A DNA stretch of 64,000 nt from Parus major (lineage: Eukaryota > Chordata > Aves > Passeriformes > Paridae): contig NC_031768.1 in NCBI RefSeq assembly GCF_001522545.3, positions 2,670,938 through 2,734,937 on the forward strand. The letters run 5' to 3'. The notes beneath the pieces were generated by a model that saw nothing but the letters and a program-made list of their open reading frames with translations, did no database searches and was not told where the DNA came from. The translations under genes were made by a program, and so were the position numbers. Positions 1-11,390 of this stretch are shown in pieces. Each line of letters opens with the position of its first letter. Position 1 is the stretch's first letter.

Positions 1-640
1 AGGAGCTCCCAATGTCCAGCCTGGCCTTGGGCACTGCCAGGGATCCAGGGGCAGCCCCAGCTGCTCTGGCAATTCCATCCCAGCCCCTGCCCACCCTGCC
101 AGGGAACAATCCCTGCCCAAGATGCCAAGATCCAGCCCTGCCCTCTGCCCCTGGCAGCCATTCCCTGGCTCCTGGCCCTGCAGCCCTTGGCAATTGTCTC
201 TCTCCAGCTTTCCTGGGGCTCCTTCAGGCCCTGCAAGGCCACCCTGAGCTCAGCCCAAAGCTTCTCCTGGCCAGGCTGAACAATGGCAGCTGGGCCAGCC
301 TTTCCTGCCAGCAGAGCTGCTCCATCCCTCTGCTCATCCTGGAGCCTCCTCTGGGCTCTCTCCAGCAGCTCCAGCTGCTCCCTGGGCTGGTCCCAGGGCT
401 GGGGCAGCTCTGCAGGTGGGGTCTCACCTGAGCAGGGCACAGGGGCTCCCTGGGCTGGTCCCAGGGCTGGGGCAGCTCTGCAGGTGGGGTCTCACCTGAG
501 CAGGGCACAGGGACACAATCCCAATTCCTTTCCTGATCCCCACCCTGGAGCTCAGCCCAGGGCGTGGGGTGTTCTGGGGCAGGTCCAGCTCTCACCCACC
601 AGCACCCCCAAGTCCTTCTCCATCTCCATATGGGAGGGAT
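1..640 (-). mobile_element. CR1 LINE fragment, 3' part, cut by the window edge
   Basis: Read on the minus strand, this matches the 3' portion of an avian CR1 non-LTR retrotransposon. The first 147 bases are the same as those at about 27659-27805, and the 200-440 block recurs at 13430-13680 and 27945-28105. It extends further 5' than those copies, into a CCCAAGTCCTTCTCC block at about 609-623 that is typical of CR1. The extreme 3' end lies outside the window. A 68-bp tandem duplication sits inside. Open frames on both strands here are by-products of GC-rich CR1 sequence and are not genes. The 5' boundary near 640 is approximate. Confidence 0.85.
377..512. repeat. 68-bp tandem duplication inside CR1
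   Basis: Two adjacent units (377-444 and 445-512) are essentially identical. Each begins GCTCCCTGGGCTGG and contains the block GCAGGTGGGGTCTCACCTGA. The other CR1 copies in the window that reach this point (13615-13680, 28045-28105) carry the unit once, so the duplication is specific to this insertion or its source copy. Confidence 0.9.
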
Positions 641-946
641 TGGATGGGATGTGCCTGCAGACTTGTCAGAGGAGGCTTGCAAGGCATCGTTCTCCCATTC
701 TCTGCTGCTCCTGGTTTTATCCCCTGCATCTGCATTTGCATAAGCACCAAGTCAGAACAGAAGTTGACAGAAGTTGAAAGTCTCTCAGACAGCAGTGATT
801 TGAAGTGCTGCCTGTACAACTTTACTGAAATATGCATGGAAGGAATTTCAGCTAATACATTATGAATTTTGGTAATGCCATGTCTCTGGCAATCTCAGAT
901 ACAGATCATGAGCATGAATATTTAGAAAATATTCACACAGTGAGGG

Positions 947-1240
947 CTTGGGCTCTGCTGCCAGGGAACAGGGACAGGAGGAGAGCTCAGGCCTCAGGCT
1001 GGGCCAGGGGAGGCTCAGGGTGGGCAGCAGCAGGAATTTGCCCATGGAAAGGGAGCTCAGGCCTTGGCAGGGGCTGCCCAGGGAGCTTTGCAGTGCCCAT
1101 CCCTGGAGGTGTCACCTGGACGTGGCACTCAGGGCTCTGGGCTGGGGACAAGGTGGGGACAGGTCACAGCTGAGACTCCATGGGCTGGGAGGGCTTTTCC
1201 ACCCTCAGGAATTCTTGGATTCTGTGACAATTTGTTGTGT
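947..1240 (+). mobile_element. CR1 LINE 3' end, second subfamily
   Basis: A 5'-truncated CR1 3' end on the plus strand. From about 950 to 1165 it is nearly identical to 49690-49905 and to the reverse complement of 19205-19420. It ends in the degenerate CR1 terminal repeat (TTCTTGGATTCTGTGA, about 1212-1227). Open frames inside are repeat-derived. Confidence 0.85.
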
Positions 1241-3349
1241 GTGTCTGTCTGAACCTGCCTGTGCACACACCTGTGTGTCACATGAATGAGATTCTATTTT
1301 TTTGTAATCACTCCAGGGTTTGGGTTTGTGATCACAGAAGATTTTGTCTTGATGCATGTAGGATATAAAAATATTTCTGTCAATTTTTCCTTTTATCCCT
1401 TCTGTTCATGTTTAGTGACTCTTTGTTCCTAATGCATTTAGGGAATAGAAACAAATGATTTCATGAGCTATTTATAGGAAAAACCTTTAAAATAATATTT
1501 AAGTGGGATTTTTAATGGAAGATTTTATTTATGTTCTAAAACTGGAATAAATAATTACATGCTGTACAGAGCAACAATTCCTTTCTGTCATGTTTTTACA
1601 GTCTTCATAAGATCCATATCTTTTAAAAATTTGAGTGATAACTTTCCTGTGGTGCCTTCCATCAAGACTAGTTAGAACATATATTAAAATGACAGTTCAT
1701 TAGGGTGTTGCCAATGTAGCTGCAAAGCTTTCTATCATTTTCTGAACTGTTATTGCTTATATAATAAAGCTACCAGCAAATAATAATCTTCATGTCACAT
1801 GCAGCTCTTGGGATGGATTTATTGAGGTGAATATAAAATAATGTGAAGTAATGATTACAGGAAGGAAAAGCAAGGAGTTACCTCATCAGTCTTCTACACC
1901 ACTAAAGATGAAATGACTGCTGCAATAATATAATACTGTGACAATTTTGTCACTTTATTCTCAAGATGGTGCTAAAGGACTGTGATCCATTTAAATTTTG
2001 GGGATAAATTACCAAAAAAACGCATATTTTGCTATGTATGAATTGATGGAAGAGAAAAAAAGATGGATTCATTTTTGTTTTAAAATGTGTGTGTGCTTGG
2101 AGTGACACCAATTGGCTTTGTTAAACAGAGTTTCCTCACACTCACATACAGCTGAGTCCATCAGGTGACCAAATTTCATGATCAATTTAAGATGAAACCC
2201 CTAATATATAAAAAAAAAATCTGCTCCACTAATAAAAACATGAGCTAAAACCACAGGAATAGCCTGGATTTTTAGGTGGAAATGCAGCACAGGTTATAAT
2301 ACCTGAATAATTGCTGGATTTTATCATGAGCACCGTGATAATGAGCAGCACTCAGACCTTGTAGCTCTAAAGGTTCTGGTGCACCACCCTCAGGAGAACC
2401 CATGGAGAGGGCAGAGCCTCTGGCAGCTGGTTTGGGATTTGAGGATTTGGGATTTGGCTCTTTCTCTCTGTAAAATAACAATGTGGCTTGCTGCTGTTGG
2501 GTTTTTTGGGAGCGGCTCAGGAATGGTGGATGAATCCCATCCCATCTCCAGTGCTGTGCTGCTCTCTGCTGTCACCCAGGGCTGTCAGTGCTGGCCCTCA
2601 CCTCGCTGTGAGGAGGGGGTGATGCATTTCCTGCCTTGGAGGCAGGGAGAGATGAAAAATTTAAAAAATTCAAGCACTTCCCTGCTCTACCTGTGAGAAC
2701 ACGATACTGGGGATTCTCCTGGATGGCTTTTCAAAGGCAAACACGTCTCCAACTCGCCTGCCTTTGATCTTCCATCTCCAACAGGTGCTTTAACAACAGC
2801 TTCTTGCCACATTGATTTATTTGAGTTTATGAAGACTCTTTCCTTTGTTCTTACAGGACTAGTGGGCAGAAGCAGCCCAGAAATTCTGTCAAAAATGAAA
2901 GTGGGGAAGCGGATTTTCTCTGTGTGGGGAACATCCGCCGTCACAGAAGGTGCTGAGGGCTCCTCTCCATCCCTACAGCAGGTGCAGGTATCTGCCTGAG
3001 GGAGATTAATGATCTCTGCTGCTTCCTTCCTCCCTGGCTGCCGTGGTTTTTAGCCCCACAAAGAGGCAGCATTCTCCCAAATCCATCAGCACTGGGTGTC
3101 TTGTTCCAGCACCTCACTAGAGAGGATGAGGAGTCTGATAAGGAATAGGTAAGGTGGGGATGTCTGCCCATGAGTGCCATGTGCTTTCTTCTGCCAGAAA
3201 CCAAGCCAAGCAGGAAGTGAATTCCTCAGGGCTCAGGAATTAGAAGTTGTTTCTCAGCAAAGTCTGTTCATTCCTGGAAGCCAGGCCTTGCCCTTCGTGG
3301 GCTGGGCCAGAGCTGGCAGCAGAATCAGGTCATGGGTTCAGCAACATCT
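1241..3349. other. unique AT-rich sequence, no gene recognised
   Basis: Mostly AT-rich DNA with short poly-A/T runs. No open frame of convincing length or composition, and no recognisable repeat. The only gene-like signal is the exon-like interval 2857-2949, listed separately. Confidence 0.6.
2857..2949 (+). other. weak candidate internal exon (93 nt)
   Basis: A pyrimidine-rich run ending in TTCTTACAG precedes position 2857, and GT follows position 2949 (GAAG|GTGCTG). The interval is a multiple of three and is open in two frames on the plus strand. It holds several CpGs near its 3' end (about 2911-2941), unusual for the surrounding DNA. I do not recognise either possible peptide. The donor is weak and no partner exon was identified, so chance occurrence is quite possible. 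Confidence 0.15.
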
Positions 3350-3560
3350 CTGAATGGTCTGGGCTGGAAGGGACCTTAAATCCCACCCAGTGCCACCTCC
3401 TGCCATGGCAGTGACACCTCCCACTGTCCCAGGAGCTCCCAATGTCCAGCCTGGCCTTGGGCACTGCCAGGGATCCAGGGGCAGCCCCAGCTGCTCTGGG
3501 CACCCTGTGCCAGGGCCTGCCCACCCTGCCAGGGAAGGATTTTTATGTCACTGGCATGTA
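3350..3560 (-). mobile_element. CR1 LINE 3' end fragment
   Basis: A reverse-oriented CR1 3' end. It opens with a TCTGGGCTGGAAGGGACCTT block and continues with the same 'aggagctcccaatgtcc' stretch found at position 1 and at 27659. It is truncated after about 3550. Confidence 0.85.
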
Positions 3561-4844
3561 CCCTAACAAATCTTCACCCTGAATTCCACCCCTCACCACC
3601 TCCTCCAGTCTAATCAAAGATTGTCCAAGATACAGAAATATTTATACACCCCACAAAAATACGTGTGTTTGTATGGATCCATTTCAGACACTGAAGAAAA
3701 ACTTTGTGGACACGGAAATTGCTTCATTTTAAATGAAAAAATTAGTACCAGGTCTTTAATTCCTAGTACATCAAATATTACCTCTAGTTATACCAGGAAG
3801 AGAATTGAGGAAGATATTAAAGCTTGAAATTACTGAGCTGTTTGTAGAAGTAGTTAGTGGGCAATAATGTGTTGTTTGAAAAGAAAAATCCCCAAGGATC
3901 TGGAGTCCATGTGTTCAGCATGCAGGCACGGGGTATCTATCTAATAGATTAATATTTCACAGGCCAACAGCAATTTGCATGACAGACTGGAAATTAGAAT
4001 GGCTCCCAAACCAGCCAGTACAAATGGATTCTGAGCAGTGTGAATCAATATCAGGCAGTTCTCTAACAGCTTCCCCTCTGCTGGGGGCACACAAAAGCTC
4101 AAACACCACATCTGTCGTGCTGTTGCCACCTTGGGAATGTCTGATACGACACATCCCACCCACATCTTTGTTCTCATCAATTCTTTGATGTTTTCTGTTG
4201 AGAATCCTGGTGTGGAAACCTATAGCTCCATGTAGAAAATGAAGCTCCTCCCAGTCTATGCCTAGGAAAATCAGGTTGTTTCATGTACAGGTGTGCAGCT
4301 GGTATTTATTTGAGCACAATGGCCCCACAGCCATGGTGAGTGGATGAGGATTTCCAAAGTGATGCCAATTCTCTGCTTTCCTGTGTCCCAGCTACAAAGC
4401 ATTCACTGGAGCTGCTCCTCTGAAAGTGCTCCTGCTCAGTTTGCTAATAGCATCTTTAACTTGTTTGTTCTTGTCAAGGAATCCATAAATCCCTCCTATG
4501 CTTTTGTAGATCTGTAAAGAGTTTTCTGTGCTCTTCTCTTGCTGATCCTCAGCTCCTGTGCTCCTTCTCCTTAGGTCTAATTTATAAGCACCTTTTTCTT
4601 CTTTTTCTTTCTTTGTTTTACAAACTTGTGTTCATTCCCAGTGATCCTACATCCTTCTATGATAGGATGGATTTTTTTGTCATTTATTTTGTGTGAGTTA
4701 TTATTAAAAAAACCCCCAGCTTTTCTCTCAAAAAAACCCCAACCCAACCACAAAATCAACCAAAAATCCCTCCTCTGATTGCCTCCATCCCTGGGGCCAC
4801 TGCTGATTTAGCTCCACTCCCATCAGCCTGACCCCTCTGTTCCA
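3561..4844. other. unique sequence, no gene recognised
   Basis: AT-rich unique DNA. Short open frames around 3941-4188 overlap on both strands and show no recognisable domain. C- and T-rich low-complexity stretches lie at about 4590-4760. Confidence 0.6.
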
Positions 4845-5040
4845 ATAATCATGGAATCCCAGAATGGTTTGGGTTGGAAGGGACCTTAAAGATGATTCAG
4901 TCCCTCCTTGCAGGGGGCACCTTCCCCTGTCCCAGGTTGCTGCAAGCCCCAGTGTCCAACCTGGCCTTGGACACTTCCAGGGATGTGGAATCCACTATCT
5001 TTTGCTCCTGTTCATTATCCCTCACCCCAAAGCCTGATGG
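4845..5040 (-). mobile_element. CR1 LINE 3' end fragment
   Basis: Contains the classic CR1 3'-end complement: a CATGGAATCCCAGAATGG block, then GGGTTGGAAGGGACCTTAAA, then CAACCTGGCCTTGGACACTT. It is truncated at about 5040 and belongs to a different, older-looking variant than the copy at position 1. Confidence 0.9.
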
Positions 5041-6474
5041 TTTTGAACAGTGAGTGATTCAAAGGCATATTTCTAGTACGTGGACTTTGAAAGAAATGTG
5101 GATTTGAGGATGTTATCCCTGTGGAAATAGGATATTATGATTGTCACCCTTCTCTTCCCTCCTTGCAACACTTCTGTGTTTCTGTTGGACTTCAATTCAT
5201 TCTCTGTTTTTTAGTTTAATTTCGTTCAGGTCTATCTGACAGCTGAATGTTAATATGCCTGATAAAGGATTTTTTACTCTCCTCCTCTCTTCCAAACCTC
5301 TCTCTTGTCTTCATTCCCAGCTCTGGCTGTTGGTGTGAACAGAGGGCTCTGTTATTTCTGTCTTAACAGCACTTCACCATTTCAGCATCATCTTTAATCC
5401 CTCTGCTTTCCCTCACTCCTTCACTGCTTGGTTGGGTGTTCTTGTAATGGTCTTGTATTTCTTTTCTGTCTGATCACATCCCTGGAACTGCTGTAATACA
5501 AACTCTGTGTGACACAGAGAGGGAAGCACAATCTTCAAAGCTGCTGCCAAGATATCCCTTTCCTACTTCTCTCTTCCCTGCTCCAATGGTGTTCCCATTT
5601 TTTTTGCCCTCTGCCTGTATTTTTTTTCCTCTCAGAAGCTTCTTCTGCCTTTCAGAAAGCACAAGGAATCAGATCCTGGTTTTTAGACCTGCTCTTCTCT
5701 CCTCTGCCTCTTCACCCTGTGCCTTTTACCTTGAGTGTCTTCCCTCAGGAAAAGTCCCATCCTCAGGGAATCTCCAGGTCCCTGAATTACACATTCCTTG
5801 TGCCCTTCCTTGTGAGTGTGAACTGCAAGAGCTGCGTTCGTGGATTGCCACAGCCTGATATTTTAAATTAAAATATTTAAAACTCTAATGGATGACTGGC
5901 ATGGAAAAGAGGAGGGAAGAGTGCCTGGGAGGTGAATTATCCCCAGGGACAGTCACAGCAGCCTGGTCAGTCTTATTGAACAGGTTCTTTCTAGGCCTCA
6001 AGGCAAGCACCATGGACTTCTCAGAAGATTTCTGTGCAGAAGAGGAGCGCAGAAGAGGAAGAAACAAAGCAGCCTTTTTTTTTAAACTCTGCAGCAGTCC
6101 ATAGATTCTTGGCTGAGATGGGCTAATATTAAAAAGAAAGCACATTGTCACACTCTTCCCACACCTCCAAGCAACAGGCTGAACTCTACAGGAGACAGTT
6201 CTCCCTAACATCTGACTGAAGCACATTGGCTTTCCCTGTGCCAAGAGGAGGATGGAAATGGTATCAACACCTTGCTTTAAAAACACTGTGAGCAAAGATT
6301 AACAACAACAAAAAAAACCAACCCAAAAACCAGAACAGAAGAAGGTGGCTTATATTTGAAGCTCAAATTGTGATTTACACTGACAATTTCAGTGGTAATC
6401 TATTGCTTTTCTTTTTTATTTTTTAATTAATTTTAGAGGTTTTTTACCTCTTAGCTGTCCCTGAGACTATAAAA
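5041..6474. other. unique pyrimidine-rich sequence, no gene recognised
   Basis: CT-rich unique DNA. Overlapping open frames at 5509-5871 and 5885-6295 (up to 136 codons) match nothing I recognise. They are conflicting frames on both strands, so I do not call a gene. Confidence 0.55.
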
Positions 6475-6546
6475 TTCCTTCCTTCCTTCCTTCCTTCCTT
6501 CCTTCCTTCCTTCCTTCCTTCCTTCCTTCCTTCCTTCCTTCCTTCC
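6475..6546. repeat. (TTCC)n microsatellite, left side of gap
   Basis: A perfect tetranucleotide array of about 18 units running directly into the gap. The sequence after the gap (6954-7028) is degenerate pyrimidine-rich TTCC/TCCC, so the gap very likely lies within one long array. Confidence 0.97.
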
Positions 6547-6953
6547 NNNNNNNNNNNNNNNNNNNNNNNNNNNNNNNNNNNNNNNNNNNNNNNNNNNNNN
6601 NNNNNNNNNNNNNNNNNNNNNNNNNNNNNNNNNNNNNNNNNNNNNNNNNNNNNNNNNNNNNNNNNNNNNNNNNNNNNNNNNNNNNNNNNNNNNNNNNNNN
6701 NNNNNNNNNNNNNNNNNNNNNNNNNNNNNNNNNNNNNNNNNNNNNNNNNNNNNNNNNNNNNNNNNNNNNNNNNNNNNNNNNNNNNNNNNNNNNNNNNNNN
6801 NNNNNNNNNNNNNNNNNNNNNNNNNNNNNNNNNNNNNNNNNNNNNNNNNNNNNNNNNNNNNNNNNNNNNNNNNNNNNNNNNNNNNNNNNNNNNNNNNNNN
6901 NNNNNNNNNNNNNNNNNNNNNNNNNNNNNNNNNNNNNNNNNNNNNNNNNNNNN
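6547..6953. other. assembly gap (407 N)
   Basis: Run of N between the (TTCC)n array and degenerate pyrimidine-rich sequence. The non-round length suggests an estimated gap size. Confidence 0.99.
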
Positions 6954-7028
6954 CTTTTCTTCCTTCCCTACTTCCTTCTTCCCTCTCCTTTTCCCCTTTC
7001 CCTGTTTCCCCATTCCCCTCATTCCTCA
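6954..7028. repeat. degenerate pyrimidine-rich repeat, right side of gap
   Basis: C/T-only or nearly so, with TTCC and TCCC units. Best read as the worn flank of the (TTCC)n array. Confidence 0.85.
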
Positions 7029-9208
7029 CCAATCCACATCCCATTGTGATTCCTCATAAATGCCAGTCCTTCCCCCGATCCTCCCCCCAGCAGATTCTGC
7101 TGTTTCAGTTCCCCAACATCCCTGGCTATATTTAGCCAATTTGTCTAACTGAGTAGGGAAAAAAAAAATCCTTTACTTTCTGTAGGGAATACCAGCAAAG
7201 CAGCAAATATTGCCATGGCAACAAGCCTCTCAATCCATCAGGCTCCTGCAGTATCTAATACATAATCTGGAAGGCAGGGACTGGTGTGGAAAAATGAATA
7301 TAACATATTGGCACTTCAGGATTTAATATCCCTTCCCTGTGACCTTAATTAGCTCACCTTATTTGGGGTAATTATCCAATTTTGGAGAGAAACTTCTCTT
7401 TTATTTGGCTTTCCCGAGGAAAGTCAATGTGTGATCTGCCTTCATTAAAATGCAACTTTTGACTTTTTCCCCACAAACATGCCACAAAATGGGAGTTTCT
7501 ATAGTAACACACAATGCAGGCTCAATTTGAAATTATAATCTTTTGATAAAAATGAGTTTCCCCCAGCCCCCTTCTCTATATATTTTCTTTTTCTTAAAAA
7601 TTTGGTTTTGCCACTCTGGTTTACCTCTTCTCTGTTCCTAAGGAAGTATGAAAAAAGTTCCTTAAAATTAAAAAAAACATGGCTGAACTTAAAATTACAC
7701 AATCCCACCCCTCATTTTCATTTGTACATCATAAATTTTATATAATTTGGTAACTTTTTCTCATCCTCTTATTCTTCAATTACTGAATTTGTTTGCTACA
7801 ACTGTTTTACCCCATGGGAAAAAGAGAAGTGCATTGCAAGGATTGTTAGAAAGGCCTTTATCAAGTTTAGTGACAGGCCTTGGATTTTTAATCTTTTTAG
7901 ACAAATTCTGTTATGGGGTCTGTTTATCACTCATTCAATTTAAAGAATTTAAAAGAAATTAATCCCTGACCAGTTTCAGTAACATTTAAGAAGCATTTCC
8001 AGGCTGCCTGCTGCTGAGTGGGAAGATGCAGATCCATAAAATCTTTTGTCAAGGCTTTGGAAGTAGAAGTGGGAGGGAAGGAGAAGAGAAGGATTTGATT
8101 GGAGTTGGGGTGTCCAAAATAGGAGCCTGCAGGAGTGAAATGTTTCATGGAGAGCTTAAAGTTTTCCAGGAAATCCACAACTTTTCTGGATAAACTCTTG
8201 TTTCCTGATACACCTGACTAACAATCAGTGAGGTCACACCTCACCCACTCCAAATCATTGGGATAAAGAAGTAATTTAGCAGCAGAGGATTGTGAACCTC
8301 TCCCTTTCCTTTTCATGTTATGATCACGGGCACCTGATAAAATTAGGAGGCAGAGAAACAGTAGGAGTTTTTCTGTTCACTTTCAGGGGGTTTGTATGGT
8401 GCTTTTCAAGATTTCACTTTGAAACATTACAGCCCAGCACACATGATTGAATGGAATCTAAAAATACACAGCCTTCACCCACAAATTAGTGCACCAGCAT
8501 GAGATACTTGTGCCTTAAATAGTAATACTCCCCTAAATAATAATGTTATCACCAAAAAGACACTCAACTGCATGCTAGAGCAATATGCCATAGGAAGCTT
8601 ACTTAGCAGGAGGTCTGGAGATAGTTCTGTTCTGCTTTATTAAAAAAAAAAATTAAAAGAAAATTTGCCAGTACACCAGCAGATCTCATAGGAAATTATT
8701 CTTTACCTGTCATTAAAAGAACTACTCAAACAATACCAAAACACAGAGCAGAAGAAGAAATTGAAACTGCCACCCAAACTGTCGAGTGAAAACAAAGGTT
8801 TTAAACCTCAACAAAAAGCTGCCATTTCTAAGGACAGGGAATGATGTTGTTTGTTGTCCTTGGGTTTGCAGGTAGGTGAGCAAATGTTTTGTGACACATG
8901 ACATGACTTCATTGTGTAGGATCTCAGGAGAAACAGAGGAATCCTGCGATGTAGAGAGAGCAGGCTCAGCCTGACAATGATAAATATGTCAGACGGTGAC
9001 AATCATTGTGTGATTTAGCTCTTGTGAATGAAGGAAAATGGTAATTGAAAGTGTCATGATTTGGAAGCATAATCATCTCCCCATCACTCATCCTCAGGCA
9101 GCCGGAGGAGAATGCAGCTTCCCTTTGTTCTATGTGTGAAGTTTGTGCTGCCTGAAGACACGGAAAGACACTTGGAGTCAGGCAGGAGGGTCAGATCTGA
9201 CCTCCCAG
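7029..9208. other. unique AT-rich sequence, no gene recognised
   Basis: No convincing open frame, repeat family or RNA gene seen. Short poly-A/T runs occur, for example at about 7158-7168 and 8641-8652. Confidence 0.6.
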
Positions 9209-9627
9209 ACCATGGAATCACAGAATCCTTAAAGCTGGAAAAGACTTCCAAGATCACAGAGTCCCAGCTGTGCCCNNNNNNNNNNNNNNNNNNNNNNNNN
9301 NNNNNNNNNNNNNNNNNNNNNNNNNNNNNNNNNNNNNNNNNNNNNNNNNNNNNNNNNNNNNNNNNNNNNNNNNNNNNNNNNNNNNNNNNNNNNNNNNNNN
9401 NNNNNNNNNNNNNNNNNNNNNNNNNNNNNNNNNNNNNNNNCCGACCCCCCCGGCTGTCCCCTCCTTCCAGGGACTTGTGCAGAGCCACAAGGGCCCCCTG
9501 AGCCTCCTTTGCTCCAGGCTGAGCCCCTTTCCCAGCTCCCTCAGCCCCTCCTGGGGCTCCAGCCCCTTCCCAGCTCCGTTCCCTGCCCTGGACACGCTCC
9601 AGCCCCTCCAGGGCTCTCCTGCACTGA
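9209..9627 (-). mobile_element. CR1 LINE, second subfamily, interrupted by a gap
   Basis: The left part (9209-9275) is the 3' end, starting with CATGGAATCACAGAATCC. The right part (9441-9627) matches 19420-19560 and the reverse complement of 49515-49690. The piece present between these points in the 19151-19560 copy is roughly 200 bp, comparable to the 165-bp gap, so one element spans the gap. Confidence 0.85.
9276..9440. other. assembly gap (165 N)
   Basis: N run inside the CR1 copy above, probably an assembly break in high-identity GC-rich repeat sequence. Confidence 0.99.
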
Positions 9628-11269
9628 GGATTTGAGGTGCCCCAACACCTCAGTGGTGTCAGGGGGGCAAGGAGAAGTGCACCCATCCAGGGTACTTTAC
9701 CACCTATAAGGTGCTGGAATCACCTTTCTGCCCTGAAGGAACACAGGGTTTTGTTTTGGATAAACCTTTCTGTTTTGCACTGTTTTTCTTACAGGTATGT
9801 GGATTAATAAATGTACTTATGGAATGTGAGAAATGATTTGGGGGAAGTTCAGCAAAGAACAACCAGGACTGGAGGCCCTGCATGCTGATGTGGATTATAA
9901 AATCTAACAGGGTGATTAGAGAGAGGTTCTGCAAGCTGGCAAATGTTTGAAGAAGGGAGATAGGGGAATTATTTAGGAAGAAAGAGCAATCTCTCATTAC
10001 ATGGCAGAATTTCAGCGCAGTGCTAACAGAATCAGCAGGTGAACACAGCTGTGTCCTCCTTTTCCTGCAGAGAGAGAAGCCTGTGAGACTTTCCTGGGCA
10101 GGAAGAGCAAAAGGAGTAATGCTGAAGTTGGGGATTGACTGATTTTGAGGAGCAGAACAGCCCCATCAGTGCCATCCCTGGCTCTGAAAGCAGTGCTGAC
10201 TCCCTCAGAGAGGACAGATTTGCAGGTCTCTGCCTTCTTGTTGGTTTATATTTTAACAGCTCTCTCACTGTTGGCAACGACTCTCACTGGAGTCTTTCTG
10301 CTTTTCTCCTCCATGTAGTTCAAGATATTTTATGGTGAAAGGAAAAGTGGTAAATAAAGTTAGAAGAGGCTGAGCTGTGAGTATGGGCAGTCACTCAGGA
10401 ATAACACACTTGGAATTAATGTGTGCTGTGCACACACTTCCAGGCATTATTTGCCTTTAATATAGGTAATATTGTCCCTGTTATCCCCTGTCAAATGTTT
10501 GAAGAGCAATGAAGGCAGGTAACAAATACAGGGAGAACATAGTCCAGCTTTAGGGATTAATTTAATACCCAATTAAAAGGCAATTAAAAGACATCTGCCC
10601 AAAACACCCTGATAAAACCTTTCTCTCATTGTTTTTATTACAAAGAGCAACTGGGCCCTTTTTCCAATGAAGTTGGATATTTCCCTTTCACATCAAGTAG
10701 TTTATCTTGCCATGCTGTATGATATTTTCCAGTCATTGATTCTGGACACCTTTGCAAACAATTGTCAAAGTCTAAGGTTTTAAAAATTCAATACTTTATG
10801 GTACTACCTGTTTAACAGCTGTACTTGTACATCTCAAATGCTTATTTTTTTCCTGGGTTGTTTTTCCCTTACATGTTGACCAGAATTCTTTGCTCTCCCC
10901 CACATTCTATTTCCTAGAACTAAAATCCATTATGGTCCCTTCTCTGCTTGATAAGGCTGATCCAGGACAGACAGGTTTCTACAGCTTTCAGAAACACTGA
11001 TCCTTTTTTTTTTCACCCTTGAATTTGACTCATCTGCTCCCTGTGGAAACAACTGATTAGACATTTTTAATGATTATTTTTATTCTGAGTATGAAATTCC
11101 TGCTCTTTACAGGTGGAAGCTGCTCTTCCAGCATTGTATGATGTTCACTTCTCCAGCTGAAGAAGTTGGTTGGCACCTCTGGAAGATTTAGGTGGATGTT
11201 AAAAAAATGTAGAAAAAGCTCTGCATTAGAAGAGCATTAAAATAATGAAACCAAGCCCCAAACAGAAAA
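9628..11269. other. unique sequence, no gene recognised
   Basis: Mixed AT-rich DNA. No repeat family or convincing open frame recognised. Confidence 0.6.
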
Positions 11270-11390
11270 ATGGAATGGTTTGGGCTGAGAGAGGCTTTAG
11301 AGAACATCCAGTGCCACCCTCTGCCATGGGCAGGGAACCTTCCACTATCCCAGGTTGCTCCAAGCTTGATTTGAAGACTTCCAGAGATAA
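11270..11390 (-). mobile_element. short diverged CR1 LINE 3' end
   Basis: TGGAATGGTTTGGGCTGAGA, then a CTGCCATGGGCAGGGA block, then TCCCAGGTTGCTCCAAGC, in the order expected for a reverse-complemented CR1 3' end. More diverged than most copies here and truncated after about 120 bp. Confidence 0.8.

Noticed and set aside
6444..7044. Lys/Glu/Gly/Arg-rich protein across the first gap
   Set aside because: It is the (AAGG)n strand of the microsatellite plus unknown bases.
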